The position numbers and the translations under genes were made by a program. Under the pieces are notes generated by a model. The model did not search any database. It had not been told where the DNA came from and worked only from the letters and a program-made list of their open reading frames with translations. This document shows positions 28,810-38,163 of a stretch of 64,000 nucleotides of DNA, one piece after another (within the stretch, counting starts at the first letter, position 1; each line of letters starts with the position of its first letter). Source of the stretch: Ideonella sp. (GTDB lineage: Bacteria > Pseudomonadota > Gammaproteobacteria > Burkholderiales > Burkholderiaceae_C); contig JABTUC010000001.1 of NCBI GenBank assembly GCA_015075545.1, positions 372,001 through 436,000 on the forward strand. The letters run 5' to 3'.

Positions 28810-29184
28810 ATGTCCAGGCCGGAGATGACGTGCAAGGTCGCGGTGCGGCCGCTGCCGGAGCGCACCGATGCGTCGCAGGATCTGTACGCCTACGCGTACA
28901 CCATCACCATCACCAACAGCGGCGACACCGCGGCGCAACTGGTGGCGCGGCACTGGTTGATCACCGATCACCACGGTCAGGTGCAGGAAGTGCGCGGCCT
29001 CGGCCTGGTGGGCCACCAGCCGCTGCTCGACCCCGGCGAGCGCTTCGAGTACACGAGCTGGGCGCAGATCGCCACGCCGATCGGCACCATGCACGGCAGC
29101 TACTTCTGCATCACGCACGACGCGCACTGGTTCGAGGTGCCGGTGCCGGAGTTCGTGCTCGCCGATCCGGCGGCGCTTCATTGA
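28810..29184 (+). CDS. apaG: ApaG domain protein
   Basis: 124 residues forming one ApaG (fibronectin-type) domain, with [22 protein letters not shown] and GTMHGSYF as in the family. ApaG is linked to cobalt and magnesium tolerance in enterobacteria, but its biochemical role is unsettled. The ATG at 28810 fits the family start. It is divergent from rpe, an arrangement common in Burkholderiales. Its stop codon overlaps the end of a small antiparallel membrane-protein gene by seven bases. Confidence 0.94.
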   Translation: MSRPEMTCKVAVRPLPERTDASQDLYAYAYTITITNSGDTAAQLVARHWLITDHHGQVQEVRGLGLVGHQPLLDPGERFEYTSWAQIATPIGTMHGSYFCITHDAHWFEVPVPEFVLADPAALH

Positions 29185-29297
29185 TCGCGGCGGTCGTCGC
29201 GCCGCTCGCCGCGCCGGCGGCCGGCGAACATGGTCCACCAGACGATGAACAGCAGCAGCGCGAGCGCCGCCAGCATCTCGAGGAAGATGACCCACAT
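29178..29297 (-). CDS. Putative 39-residue single-segment membrane protein
   Basis: The frame from 29297 encodes one hydrophobic helix (about residues 3-26, MWVIFLEMLAALALLLFIVW) followed by an Arg/Asp-rich tail, a normal inside-positive small membrane protein. Its ATG overlaps the proposed mltA start codon head to head (CATG), and its stop overlaps apaG tail to tail, so it fills the gap between them on the other strand. The same open frame continues upstream through mltA, so chance is possible. I do not recognise a family with certainty. Confidence 0.5.
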   Translation of the reverse strand: MWVIFLEMLAALALLLFIVWWTMFAGRRRGERRDDRRDQ

Positions 29298-30549
29298 GCG
29301 TAGAGCCCGGCTGCCTGCCGGCCGCGGGTGGCGCACCGGGGTGCGCGGCGCGGCCGTGGCGGCGATTCTAGGCATCGTTGCCGGCTGCGCCGAGCCGCCT
29401 GCCACTTCAACGGCGCCGTCCGTGCCGCCCGCCTCGTTGCCGCGCACCGGTGCCACTGGCGCGGCGACGGCGCCCGCCACGGGCGGCACGGCGCAGACAA
29501 CCCCGCCCATCGGCGGCACGGCGGTGCCGCCTCTCGCCGCCGGCGCAGCGCCGATCGTCCGCGAGCGCGCGCGCTGGGTGCCGGTGTCGTGGAGCGAGCT
29601 GCCCGGCTTCGACAGCGACCGCACGCGCGAGCTGTGGCCGGCGCTGCTGGCCGGTTGCGTCAAGCCGGCCGCGGGCTGGGCCTCGCTGTGCTCGCTGGCG
29701 CGCGCGCTGCCACCGGCCGACGACGCGCAGGCGCGCGACTTCCTGCAGCGCACGCTGCAGCCGTACCGCGTGGAGACGCTCGACGGCCAGAGCGTCGGCC
29801 TGGCCACCGGCTACTTCGAGCCGCTGATCGCCGCCAGCCGCCTGCCGCGCGGCGCGCAGCAGATCGCGCTGCTGCGGCCGCCGGCCGACCTCGCCACCCG
29901 CAGGCCGTGGTGGACCCGCGCGCAACTCGACACCGTGCCCGCGGCGCGCGCCAGCGTGCGCGGCAGCGCGATCGCCTACGTCGCCGACCCGCTCGACGCG
30001 CTGCTGGTGCAGGTGCAGGGCTCGGGCCGGCTGCGCGTCACCGAGCCCGACGGCCGCGAGCGCACGCTGCGCATCGCCTACGCCGCGCACAACGACCGCA
30101 CCTACCAGTCGGTGGGCCGCTGGCTGATCGACCAGGGCGAGCTGCGCAGCGACGAGGCTTCGTGGCCGGCGATTCGCGACTGGGCGCGACGCAACCCGCA
30201 GCGTGTCGACGAGCTGGTGCGCAGCAACCCGCGCGTGGTGTTCTTCCGCGAGGAGCCACTGCCCGACGAGACGGTGGGCCCGCGCGGCGCGCAGGGCGTG
30301 CCGCTGACGCCGCTGCGCTCGGTGGCGGTCGACCCGCAGGCGGTGCCGTACGGCACGGTGCTGTGGCTCGACACCACCGAGCCGCTGAGCGCGCAGCCGC
30401 TGCGCCGCGCCGTGATGGCGCAGGACACCGGCAGCGCCATCAGCGGCGCGGTGCGGGTCGACTTCTTCTGGGGCTGGGGCCCGCAGGCCGAGACGATGGC
30501 CGGCCGCATGAAGCAGCCGCTGCGCGTGTGGGCACTGTGGCCGCGCTGA
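29296..30549 (+). CDS. mltA: Membrane-bound lytic murein transglycosylase A
   Basis: 417 residues from the ATG at 29296, with GAGGA about 11 bases upstream. A lipoprotein signal peptide ends in the lipobox IVAGC near residue 31. A Pro/Thr/Ala-rich linker of about 55 residues follows. The MltA domains contain VGLATGYFEP, and the 3D domain carries the catalytic aspartate in MAQDTGSAISG. It cleaves glycan strands of peptidoglycan, leaving 1,6-anhydro-muramic ends, and is anchored in the outer membrane. It is adjacent to apaG, as in other Burkholderiales. Confidence 0.93.
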   Translation: MRRARLPAGRGWRTGVRGAAVAAILGIVAGCAEPPATSTAPSVPPASLPRTGATGAATAPATGGTAQTTPPIGGTAVPPLAAGAAPIVRERARWVPVSWSELPGFDSDRTRELWPALLAGCVKPAAGWASLCSLARALPPADDAQARDFLQRTLQPYRVETLDGQSVGLATGYFEPLIAASRLPRGAQQIALLRPPADLATRRPWWTRAQLDTVPAARASVRGSAIAYVADPLDALLVQVQGSGRLRVTEPDGRERTLRIAYAAHNDRTYQSVGRWLIDQGELRSDEASWPAIRDWARRNPQRVDELVRSNPRVVFFREEPLPDETVGPRGAQGVPLTPLRSVAVDPQAVPYGTVLWLDTTEPLSAQPLRRAVMAQDTGSAISGAVRVDFFWGWGPQAETMAGRMKQPLRVWALWPR

Positions 30550-30611
30550 CGGCCGCAGCACCGCCGCGATCGCACAAAGACCGGACGGCGCAGCGGCCGC
30601 TGCGCGCCGCC

Positions 30612-30617
30612 TACACT
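30612..30617 (+). promoter_or_regulatory. Candidate -10 element of the indolepyruvate oxidoreductase gene
   Basis: TACACT lies 26 bases before the ATG at 30644, with AGGAG seven bases before that ATG. No strong -35 is visible. Confidence 0.3.
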
Positions 30618-30643
30618 GACGGGCCCACCGCCAGGAGCGCCCG

Positions 30644-33600
30644 ATGAACGCCCCGCTGCCCGAGTCGATCCGCAAGGCCCTGGAGAGCGTCACGCTCGAC
30701 GACAAGTACGCGCTCGAGTCGGGCCGCGCCTTCATGAGCGGCATCCAGGCGCTGGTGCGGCTGCCGATGCTGCAGCGCGTGCGCGACGCGTTGGCGGGGC
30801 TGAACACCGCCGGCTTCGTCAGCGGCTACCGCGGCTCGCCGCTCGGCGGCTACGACCAGTCGCTGTGGGCGGCCAAGAAGCACCTGGCGGCGCACCACGT
30901 GGTGTTCCAGCCCGGCGTCAACGAGGAGCTGGCCGCCACCGCGATCTGGGGCACGCAGCAGCTCGAATTCGACAAGGCCAACAACAAGTACGACGGCGTG
31001 TTCGGCATCTGGTACGGCAAGGGCCCGGGGGTCGACCGCTGCTCCGACGTGTTCAAGCACGCCAACCTCGCCGGCACCTCGCCGCACGGCGGCGTGATCG
31101 CGGTGGCCGGCGACGACCACGTCGCCAAGAGCAGCACCGCCGCGCACCAGAGCGACCACATCTTCAAGGCCTGCGGGCTGCCGGTGTTCTTTCCGTCGAG
31201 CGCGCAGGACATCCTCGACCTCGGGCTGCACGCCTTCGCGATGAGCCGCTTCGCGGGCGTGTGGACGTCGATGAAGACGATCCAGGAGGTGGTGGAGTCC
31301 GCGGCCAGCATCGACGTCAGCCCCGACCGCGTGAACATCGTGCTGCCGCGCGACTTCGCGATGCCGCCGGGCGGCGTGCACATCCGTTGGCCCGACGCCG
31401 CGCTGGCGCAGGAGGCGCGGCTGTTCGACTTCAAGTGGTACGCGGCGCTCGCCTACGTGCGTGCCAACAAGCTGAACCACAACGTGATCGCCGGGCCGAA
31501 CGACCGCTTCGGCATCATCGCCAGCGGCAAGGCGTTCAACGACACGCGCCAGGCGCTGGCCGACCTCGGGCTCGACGACGACACCTGCCGCGCGCTGGGC
31601 ATCCGGCTGCACAAGGTCAACGTGGTGTGGCCGCTCGACGCCATGATCACGCGCGATTTCGCGCAGGGGCTCGACGAGATCCTGGTGGTCGAGGAGAAGC
31701 GCCAGGTCATCGAGTACCAGCTGAAGGAAGAGCTGTACAACTGGCGCCCCGACGTGCGCCCCAACGTGCTGGGCAAGTTCGACCAGTCCGATGGCGACGA
31801 GGGTGGCGAGTGGAGCCGCCCCAACCCGAGCGGCAACTGGCTGCTGCGCGCCAACGCCGACCTGACGCCGGCGATCATCGCGCAGGCGATCGCAAGGCGG
31901 CTGAAGAAGCTGGGCGTCGGCGCCGACATCGCCGCGCGCATGGACGCGCGCATCGGCATCATCGAAGCCAAGGAGCGCGCGCTCGCCACCGGCGCCACCG
32001 GCGGCGCCGAGCGCCAGCCGTGGTTCTGCTCGGGCTGCCCGCACAACACCAGCACGCGCGTGCCCGAGGGCTCGCTGGCGATGGCGGGCATCGGCTGCCA
32101 CTTCATGGCGGTGTGGATGGGCCGCTCGACGGTGGGCTTCACGCAGATGGGCGGCGAGGGCGCGCCGTGGGTCGGCCAGGCGCCGTTCAGCAAGCGGCCG
32201 CACATGTTCGCCAACCTCGGCGACGGCACCTACTACCACTCGGGCTTCCTGGCGATCCGCCAGGCGATCGCCGCCAAGGTCAACATCACCTACAAGATCC
32301 TCTACAACGACGCGGTGGCGATGACCGGCGGGCAGCCGATCGACGGCGTGCTCACGGTGCCGCAGATCACGCGCGAACTGGAGGCCGAAGGCGCCAGGCG
32401 CATCGTGGTGGTGACCGACCAGCCCGAGAAGTACAACGGCCCGCTCAACCTCGCGCCCGGCGTCACCGTGCGCCACCGCGACGAGCTCGACGCCGTGCAG
32501 CGCGAGCTGCGCGAGGTCGAGGGCTGCACCATCCTCGTCTACGACCAGACCTGCGCCACCGAGAAGCGGCGCCGCCGCAAGCGCGGCAAGATGGAAGATC
32601 CGCCCAAGCGCGTGGTGATCAACGAGCTGGTGTGCGAGGGCTGCGGCGACTGCAGCGTGCAGAGCAACTGCCTGAGCGTCGAGCCGGTGGAGACCGAGTT
32701 CGGCCGCAAGCGGCGCATCAACCAGAACACCTGCAACAAGGACTACTCGTGCGTGAAGGGCTTCTGCCCGAGCTTCGTCACCGTCGAAGGCGGCCAGCTC
32801 AGGAAGCCGAAGAAGGAATCGGCGTCAACGCGCCCCGACCCCAACGCGCTGCCGCCGATCCCCGAGCCGGCGCTGCCGCTGGCCGAAACCGCGTGGGGCA
32901 TCGTGGTGGCCGGCATCGGCGGCACCGGCGTCATCACCATCGGCCAGTTGCTCGGCATGGCCGCGCACCTCGAGGGCAAGGGCGTCGTCACGCAAGACAG
33001 CGCCGGCCTGGCGCAGAAGGGCGGCGCCACCTGGAGCCACATCCAGATCGCCAACCGGCCCGAGGCCATCTACACCACCAAGGTCGACACCGCGAAGGCC
33101 GACCTGGTGATCGCCTGCGACGGCATCGTGGCCGCCGGCAAGGGCACCTTGAGCCTGATGCACGAAGGCCGCACGTTCGTGGCGCTGAACTCGCACGCCA
33201 CGCCGACCGCGGCGTTCGTCGGCAACCCCGACTGGCAGTTTCCGCAAGGCGGCTGCGAGGCCGCGCTGCACGCCGCGGTGGGCCAGGCCAAGCTCGGCCT
33301 GCTCGACGCCGACCAGGTGGCGGTGCAGCTGCTGGGCGACAGCATCTATGCGAACCCGCTGCTGCTGGGCTACGCCTGGCAGCGCGGCCAGGTGCCGCTG
33401 AGCCGCGCTGCGCTGCTGCGCGCGATCGAGCTCAACGGCGTGCAGGTGGAGAACAACAAGGCGGCGTTCGAATGGGGCCGCCGCTGCGAGCACGACTACT
33501 CAGCGGTGAGCGCGCTGTTCGCGGCGGCGCAAGTGATCGAGTTCGTGAAGAAGCCGTCGCTCGACGAGACGATCGCCCGGCGCGTGGAGTTCCTCACCGC

Positions 33601-34252
33601 GTATCAGGACGCCGACTACGCCGCGCAGTACCGCGCCTACATCGCCAAGGTGCGCGCGGCCGAGGCCGGCGCGAGCGCGAGCAGCACCAGGCTCACCGAA
33701 GCGGTGGCGCGCTATCTGTTCAAGCTGATGGCGTACAAGGACGAGTACGAGGTGGCGCGGCTGCACACCGACCCGGCATTCACCGCGAAGATCGACCAGA
33801 TGTTCGAAGGCGAGTACAAGCTCGTGCACTACCTGGCGCCGCCGCTGACCGCCAGGCGCAACGAGAAGGGCGAACTGGTCAAGCGAGCGTACGGCCCGTG
33901 GGTGCGCAAGGGCTTCGAGGTGTTGGCGAAGCTCAAGGGCCTGCGCGGCACGCCGCTCGACGTCTTCGGCTACAGCGCCGAGCGCAAGACCGAGCGGCGG
34001 CTGATCGACGAGTACAAGGCCAGCCTCGACGAGGTGCTGCGCAGCGGCCTGCTCGCCGAGGGCGAGCGGCTCGCGCTGGCGGTGCAGATCGCGCGCATCC
34101 CGGAAGAGATCCGCGGCTACGGGCACGTGAAGGCCCGGCATCTGGCGGCCGCGCGGACGAACTGGGAGACCTTGATGGTCAGATGGCGCGGCGGTGGCAG
34201 CGACAGCGCCGCCGGCGCCACGGGCGCAACGGCGAAGCGCCATACCGCCTGA
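30644..34252 (+). CDS. Indolepyruvate ferredoxin oxidoreductase family protein (IorA-IorB fusion)
   Basis: 1202 residues. The N-terminal part (1-400) is the pyrimidine-binding and transketolase-like region, with GYRGSPLGGYD. The thiamine diphosphate region includes FCSGCPHNTSTR near residue 463 and GDGTYYHSG. Cysteines in CEGCGDCSVQSNC and CNKDYSCVKGFCPS near 663-710 form the iron-sulfur site. The C-terminal gamma-like part starts with GIGGTGVITIGQLL near residue 760. The enzyme oxidatively decarboxylates aryl- or branched 2-oxo acids to acyl-CoA, reducing ferredoxin. The fused form with a long C-terminal extension is usual in aerobic proteobacteria. It stands alone, so the exact substrate is not clear. 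Confidence 0.93.
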   Translation: MNAPLPESIRKALESVTLDDKYALESGRAFMSGIQALVRLPMLQRVRDALAGLNTAGFVSGYRGSPLGGYDQSLWAAKKHLAAHHVVFQPGVNEELAATAIWGTQQLEFDKANNKYDGVFGIWYGKGPGVDRCSDVFKHANLAGTSPHGGVIAVAGDDHVAKSSTAAHQSDHIFKACGLPVFFPSSAQDILDLGLHAFAMSRFAGVWTSMKTIQEVVESAASIDVSPDRVNIVLPRDFAMPPGGVHIRWPDAALAQEARLFDFKWYAALAYVRANKLNHNVIAGPNDRFGIIASGKAFNDTRQALADLGLDDDTCRALGIRLHKVNVVWPLDAMITRDFAQGLDEILVVEEKRQVIEYQLKEELYNWRPDVRPNVLGKFDQSDGDEGGEWSRPNPSGNWLLRANADLTPAIIAQAIARRLKKLGVGADIAARMDARIGIIEAKERALATGATGGAERQPWFCSGCPHNTSTRVPEGSLAMAGIGCHFMAVWMGRSTVGFTQMGGEGAPWVGQAPFSKRPHMFANLGDGTYYHSGFLAIRQAIAAKVNITYKILYNDAVAMTGGQPIDGVLTVPQITRELEAEGARRIVVVTDQPEKYNGPLNLAPGVTVRHRDELDAVQRELREVEGCTILVYDQTCATEKRRRRKRGKMEDPPKRVVINELVCEGCGDCSVQSNCLSVEPVETEFGRKRRINQNTCNKDYSCVKGFCPSFVTVEGGQLRKPKKESASTRPDPNALPPIPEPALPLAETAWGIVVAGIGGTGVITIGQLLGMAAHLEGKGVVTQDSAGLAQKGGATWSHIQIANRPEAIYTTKVDTAKADLVIACDGIVAAGKGTLSLMHEGRTFVALNSHATPTAAFVGNPDWQFPQGGCEAALHAAVGQAKLGLLDADQVAVQLLGDSIYANPLLLGYAWQRGQVPLSRAALLRAIELNGVQVENNKAAFEWGRRCEHDYSAVSALFAAAQVIEFVKKPSLDETIARRVEFLTAYQDADYAAQYRAYIAKVRAAEAGASASSTRLTEAVARYLFKLMAYKDEYEVARLHTDPAFTAKIDQMFEGEYKLVHYLAPPLTARRNEKGELVKRAYGPWVRKGFEVLAKLKGLRGTPLDVFGYSAERKTERRLIDEYKASLDEVLRSGLLAEGERLALAVQIARIPEEIRGYGHVKARHLAAARTNWETLMVRWRGGGSDSAAGATGATAKRHTA

Positions 34253-34303
34253 GGCCGGCGCCGCCAGCCGCAGCAGCCGCGACAGCGCCGGTCAAGCCTG
34301 CGT

Positions 34304-35362
34304 CTACACCAGTTCGTCCCAGGGGACAAGCTTGCTGGCGATGGTACCGGCATCGGTGTCGAGGTCGACGCGCACGTCGTGCGCGGACTCGACGGTGAGC
34401 ATGACGCGGCCCAGCTCGCCGTTGACCTGGATCATGCCACTGGAAGGATGCGTTTCGACGTCAACGTATTGCCACAAGTGCACGGTGCTAAACACCGACA
34501 CCCAGCCTCCGGCAGCCTTTGAGGCCACCTGCCCGTTGATCTCGTAGCGGGTGCGCAGCGAATTCGGGCCGGCGGGCCCAGGCGGAAAGCCGTACTGCGC
34601 CGCGGCAAACCCCGGGCGCAGCGTCACCGTGTCGGTGTACAGCGGGTGGGTGACAGCCATGGTCAGCGTATCGGCGCCGCCCACGAGCAACTCGCTCACC
34701 GTGGTGTCGACCGCAGGTTCGGCGTAGGTGAGCCTCAGCGCACCGTCGTAGCGCACGCTACGCGACGACGACAGCGACGACAGCGTGAACTGCACCATCG
34801 TGACCTGCGCCTGCAGCGACAAGGTGGGTGCAGCGGACAGTTGCCCGAACGCCAGCGACAGCGAGCCATCGGCCTGCGCGTTGGCCGTCTCGCGGCAGGC
34901 CGTGAACGACACGTTGAGCACATCGCCGGTCGTCAGCGTGAGCGAGCCGTCGCGGTCGTCGAGTGTGGCGGCCATCGTGCCACCGGCCGAGCAGGTTTCG
35001 ATCGGCAGGACAACAACGCCGGCAGGGGCCTGGCGCCCCGTCAGCGCGCGCGCCCCGCGCCAGCGCGCCACAGGGCCCTTGTCGCGACTGGTGATGACGC
35101 GCACGACGTCGAACGACAGGCCACCGACCGTTGCGACGGCCGCAGCTCGCGACACTGCATCCTGATTGGCTGCAGTGATGCGGACGCTGCCGCTGGGCGC
35201 GACATTCCCGCCACCCGGCGAGCCCGTCACGTCGCCGCCACCACCGCAGGCGGCGAGCCCCAAGACGACGACAGCCGTGGACAGGAAAGCGGCGCAACGG
35301 CGCACCTGTGGCCGGCCGGACTGCGCTTGCCCAGGCAATGTCTTCGGACTTCCAACACGCAT
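34304..35362 (-). CDS. Putative lipoprotein of unknown function
   Basis: 352 residues. The N-terminus has a signal peptide of about 40 residues ending in the lipobox LAAC, followed by a Gly-rich linker (CGGGGDVTGSPGGG). The rest is a Ser/Thr-rich, beta-prone sequence with a few cysteines that could pair (TCSAG and TACRE). It is probably an exported, membrane-anchored protein. No domain is recognised. Third-position GC resembles the chromosomal genes, unlike the neighbouring cassettes. It lies just beyond the 3' end of the integron integrase and may have no link to it. Confidence 0.75.
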   Translation of the reverse strand: MRVGSPKTLPGQAQSGRPQVRRCAAFLSTAVVVLGLAACGGGGDVTGSPGGGNVAPSGSVRITAANQDAVSRAAAVATVGGLSFDVVRVITSRDKGPVARWRGARALTGRQAPAGVVVLPIETCSAGGTMAATLDDRDGSLTLTTGDVLNVSFTACRETANAQADGSLSLAFGQLSAAPTLSLQAQVTMVQFTLSSLSSSRSVRYDGALRLTYAEPAVDTTVSELLVGGADTLTMAVTHPLYTDTVTLRPGFAAAQYGFPPGPAGPNSLRTRYEINGQVASKAAGGWVSVFSTVHLWQYVDVETHPSSGMIQVNGELGRVMLTVESAHDVRVDLDTDAGTIASKLVPWDELV

Positions 35363-35493
35363 ATGGATCCCCCTTCATTCGAGATGCTCGTTCCACTCGA
35401 GCAGCAGGATCCATCTTGCGATGCAAATCGTCGCGGACACTGAGGTGGCGCAACCTAGGCCACTGTTCGGGGGGCCACTCTAGAGGCTTGGCG

Positions 35494-36570
35494 TCACACG
35501 GCGTCGAGCGGGCTGCGCACGCCGCGGCCGCCGCGATTGAGCACGTGCGTGTAGATCATCGTCGTCTTGACATCGGCGTGGCCGAGCAGCTCCTGCACGG
35601 TGCGGATGTCGTAGCCCGCTTGCAGCAGGTGGGTGGCGAACGAGTGGCGCAGCACGTGCGGCGAGCACGGCTTGACGATGCCGGCGCGGCGCGCCGCGAT
35701 CGACACCGAACGCTGCACCGAGTTCTCGTGCAGATGATGGCGATGCTCGGCGCCCGAGCGCGGATCGACCGAGCGCGTGATCGACGGGAACACCCACTGC
35801 CAGCCCCATCGACGCGCGGCGTTCGGGTACTTGACCTGCAACGCGTCGGGCAGCCAGACATCGCCGCAACCCGCGGCGAGATCGCGCAGGTGCAGCTTGC
35901 GCACCAGCGCCAACTGGGTCTGCAGCGCGGCGATCAGGTTCTCGGGCAGCACGGTCACCCGATCCTTGGCGCCCTTGCCGTCGCGCACGAGAATCTCGCG
36001 GCGCTCGAACTCGATATCCTTGACGCGCAGGCGCAGCGCCTCGATCAGGCGCAGCCCGGTGCCGTAGAGCAGCGAAGCCACGAGGCCCATCGTGCCCGAC
36101 AGCTCGGCCAGCAGCAGCCGCACCTCCGACGGCGTGAGCACCACCGGCAGCCGCCGCGAGAGCTTGGCGCCGACCACCTCGTCGAGCCACGGCAGGTCGA
36201 CCGCCAGCACCTCGCGGTAGAGGAACAGCAGCGCCGACTTCGCCTGGTTCTGCGTCGACGACGACACCGAGCGCTCGACCGCCAGGTGAGTCAGGAACGC
36301 CTGCACCTCCGAAGCCCCGAGCCGAGCCGGATGGCGCCTGCCGTGGAAGACGACGAAGCGCCGCACCCAATCGACGTACGCCTGCTCGGTGCGGATCGAG
36401 TAGTGCCGCAGCCGCAGCGCGTCGCGCAGCCGCGGCAACAGCTTGGGAGGCGAGGCGGGTGCGACGGCCGGCGGCAGAGCGACCCCCGCGGGCCGGCTCA
36501 CGCCGCCGCCCAGGGGCTCGGCAGACTCGGCATCCGGGGTCGGACGGGGCTTGGTGATCTTGGTGGCCAT
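35494..36570 (-). CDS. intI: Integron integrase (tyrosine recombinase)
   Basis: 358 residues from the ATG at 36570, with in-frame ATGs further up and no clear ribosome-binding site. The catalytic set is complete: R174 (GTGLR), a lysine near 203, H305 and R308 (HVLRHSF), H331 (LGHADV) and Y340 (YTHV). The diagnostic extra segment of IntI proteins lies at 245-285, with [17 protein letters not shown] and then DPRSG and HHLHE. It recombines folded single-stranded attC sites into attI. Residues 1-42 are a Pro/Ala-rich extension beyond the usual start. It is transcribed away from the cassettes. No LexA box was seen by eye. Confidence 0.95.
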   Translation of the reverse strand: MATKITKPRPTPDAESAEPLGGGVSRPAGVALPPAVAPASPPKLLPRLRDALRLRHYSIRTEQAYVDWVRRFVVFHGRRHPARLGASEVQAFLTHLAVERSVSSSTQNQAKSALLFLYREVLAVDLPWLDEVVGAKLSRRLPVVLTPSEVRLLLAELSGTMGLVASLLYGTGLRLIEALRLRVKDIEFERREILVRDGKGAKDRVTVLPENLIAALQTQLALVRKLHLRDLAAGCGDVWLPDALQVKYPNAARRWGWQWVFPSITRSVDPRSGAEHRHHLHENSVQRSVSIAARRAGIVKPCSPHVLRHSFATHLLQAGYDIRTVQELLGHADVKTTMIYTHVLNRGGRGVRSPLDAV

Positions 36571-36729
36571 GCCCGAGAATTTAGGCATGCCATTGCACCC
36601 ACGCATCGCCCCCAAGACGGACTCGAAGCGGGCCCCCGAAAGGGGGTTACGGTCGATTCCTCACGTAAAGAATCAGCCCATTAGGCAGAGCCGGGTACTT
36701 CAATCCGCTCTGTCCATTTAACGTTAGGC
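36571..36729 (+). other. attI region with the first cassette junction
   Basis: This non-coding stretch between intI and the first cassette ends with AACGTTAGGC; the GTTAGGC box at 36723-36729 is the cassette insertion point. A second box-like sequence, ATTAGGC, lies about 45 bases upstream, and a CCCCC-GAAA-GGGGG hairpin sits at 36633-36646. The integrase promoter and any cassette promoter must lie here or inside intI. I could not pick convincing -35/-10 pairs. Confidence 0.7.
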
Positions 36730-36736
36730 GCCGCAA

Positions 36737-37051
36737 GTGCAACAGCTCGAGCCGCCGAATCTCAACGCTCCGCTGTATCGGTGTGACTGGTCAACTCTCT
36801 GGTTCGCCCTGGCGAGTGCCGCTTGCGCGTGGCTCTGGCACAGACCTACTGCTCTTTCGCTCGTTCTCACTTCTGTGGCGCTCGGCGGTCCAGTGTTCTT
36901 TTTCGCCCTTGGCCCCGCCTTGCATCGCGTTCGCTATCACCGGTCGCTACTCATTCGCGCGCTCTTTCTCATAATCGCAGTCGGGGCCGTGATCGTGGTC
37001 ATGGATCACATCGTCCCCGCTGTACACGCGTATGTGTCTAGCAACGCCTAA
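36737..37051 (+). CDS. Cassette 1: hypothetical membrane protein
   Basis: 104 residues from a GTG at 36737, eight bases inside the cassette. There are three likely membrane helices: about residues 22-37, 42-62 and 72-95. No charged catalytic motif or known domain is recognised. The TAA stop lies in the attC1 RYYYAAC box, the usual arrangement for a cassette gene. As first in the array it is closest to any promoter in attI or intI and so the most likely to be expressed. Function unknown. Confidence 0.7.
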   Translation: MQQLEPPNLNAPLYRCDWSTLWFALASAACAWLWHRPTALSLVLTSVALGGPVFFFALGPALHRVRYHRSLLIRALFLIIAVGAVIVVMDHIVPAVHAYVSSNA

Positions 37052-37123
37052 CCCGTCGTTGCACCTGACTGGCTACAGCGGGCTTCGCCCGCTTCCGCCA
37101 GCAGGTGAACTCCAACGTTAGGC
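37046..37123 (+). repeat. attC site 1
   Basis: 78 bases from GCCTAAC to GTTAGGC. Inner arms CACCTG/CAGGTG and CTGGC/GCCAG flank the apical palindrome GCGGGCTTCGCCCGC. Confidence 0.95.
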
Positions 37124-37126
37124 CGC

Positions 37127-37504
37127 ATGAGCGTGCCAATGCGTGCGGTTGCCACCGAGGTCTGGAAGTCCTACCCTCTTCCATTCTTGGCGCTGCTCCC
37201 AGCCTTCACCAACGTCGATGCCCTCCTGGCCATCTTCTTTTCTCTTCATGGAGGCCTCGCTTGGCTGCTGATACTTGCTGCTCTGCCATGGGTCGTCATC
37301 CGCATCGCGCGGGTGCTTCTCGCAGGTGAAGCTAGCAAATGGCAACGCAAATCTCATGCACTCGGAATCGCAATTGGGTACGTGTTTGTCAGCCTGGCTT
37401 CCAGCACTTTCTTAGCATGGCGCTTGAGTCCACCGCTAAAGCTCACGCTCGCCAATGTGCTGCCGTCTTACTTTTTCCCACTGAGCATGCTCGTTGGCCA
37501 CTAG
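37127..37504 (+). CDS. Cassette 2: hypothetical membrane protein
   Basis: 125 residues from the ATG at 37127, only three bases after the attC1 boundary. Hydrophobic segments at about residues 17-38, 42-62, 80-98 and 105-122 suggest three or four membrane helices. The stop is TAG at 37502, about 20 bases before attC2. No family is recognised. It lacks its own visible ribosome-binding site apart from attC sequence, so translation may depend on the upstream site. Function unknown. Confidence 0.7.
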   Translation: MSVPMRAVATEVWKSYPLPFLALLPAFTNVDALLAIFFSLHGGLAWLLILAALPWVVIRIARVLLAGEASKWQRKSHALGIAIGYVFVSLASSTFLAWRLSPPLKLTLANVLPSYFFPLSMLVGH

Positions 37505-37523
37505 CATGGCATCTGCGTATGCG

Positions 37524-37601
37524 GCCTAACCCGTCGTTGCACCTGACGTTCAACAGCCGGCTTCGCCGTCTGTTGCCCGCAGGTGAACTCCAACGTTAGA
37601 C
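37524..37601 (+). repeat. attC site 2 (second stem type)
   Basis: 78 bases from GCCTAAC to GTTAGAC. The outer boxes match the other sites, but the apical stem is CAACAG...CTGTTG around CGGCTTCGCCG instead of the GCGGGC stem. Confidence 0.93.
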
Positions 37602-37632
37602 CGCACCGATACCAACAAGCGAACCTGCGCCA

Positions 37633-38163
37633 ATGAAACTTGTCTTCGCTCTGGTCCTTGTGCTCTTGGTCGCAGTAGCGCTCGTTGTCATCAAGCTCCT
37701 AGGCTTGCTCTCTACGCGGGCGCCAGGCACTTGGCCTTTCTACGTAAAGCGTCCGCTCTCTCAGCCCGAGCAGGTGCTTTACCACCGCCTGGTTCGTGCT
37801 CTGCCAGAGCACATCGTCCTGGCTCAGGTTCAAGTTTCGCGCGTGCTCGGGGTAAAGAAGGGCGCAAACTTTCACGAGTGGAACAATCGCATCAATCGCT
37901 TGAGCTACGATTTCGTCGTATGCGGCAAAGACTCGACCGTCATTGCCGCAGTCGAGCTCGACGACAAGACGCATGAAGCGAAGGACCGAGCGTCAACGGA
38001 CGAGAAGAAGAGCAAGGCGTCTGCCGATGCGGGTCTACGGTTGCTTCGGTGGCATGCTCGTGCGCTTCCCAGTGAGGAAGTCATTCGCCAAGAGATTTTG
38101 CCGCCGCCGAGCCCGACGCAGGAATCTGCCGCGTCCGCACTCAGGGTCAAAGGTGCGGTCTAA
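37633..38163 (+). CDS. Cassette 3: membrane-anchored DUF2726 protein
   Basis: 176 residues. One N-terminal membrane helix covers about residues 4-26. A DUF2726 domain then runs from about 42 to 155, opening with LSQPEQVLYHRL and containing SYDFVVC (D93) and AAVELDDKTH (E108, D110, D111, K112), followed by a conserved Asp/Lys-rich helix. This arrangement resembles restriction-endonuclease-like folds, so nucleic acid cleavage or binding is possible but unproven. The TAA stop lies in attC3. An N-terminal anchor would hold the domain at the inner membrane. Confidence 0.8.
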   Translation: MKLVFALVLVLLVAVALVVIKLLGLLSTRAPGTWPFYVKRPLSQPEQVLYHRLVRALPEHIVLAQVQVSRVLGVKKGANFHEWNNRINRLSYDFVVCGKDSTVIAAVELDDKTHEAKDRASTDEKKSKASADAGLRLLRWHARALPSEEVIRQEILPPPSPTQESAASALRVKGAV

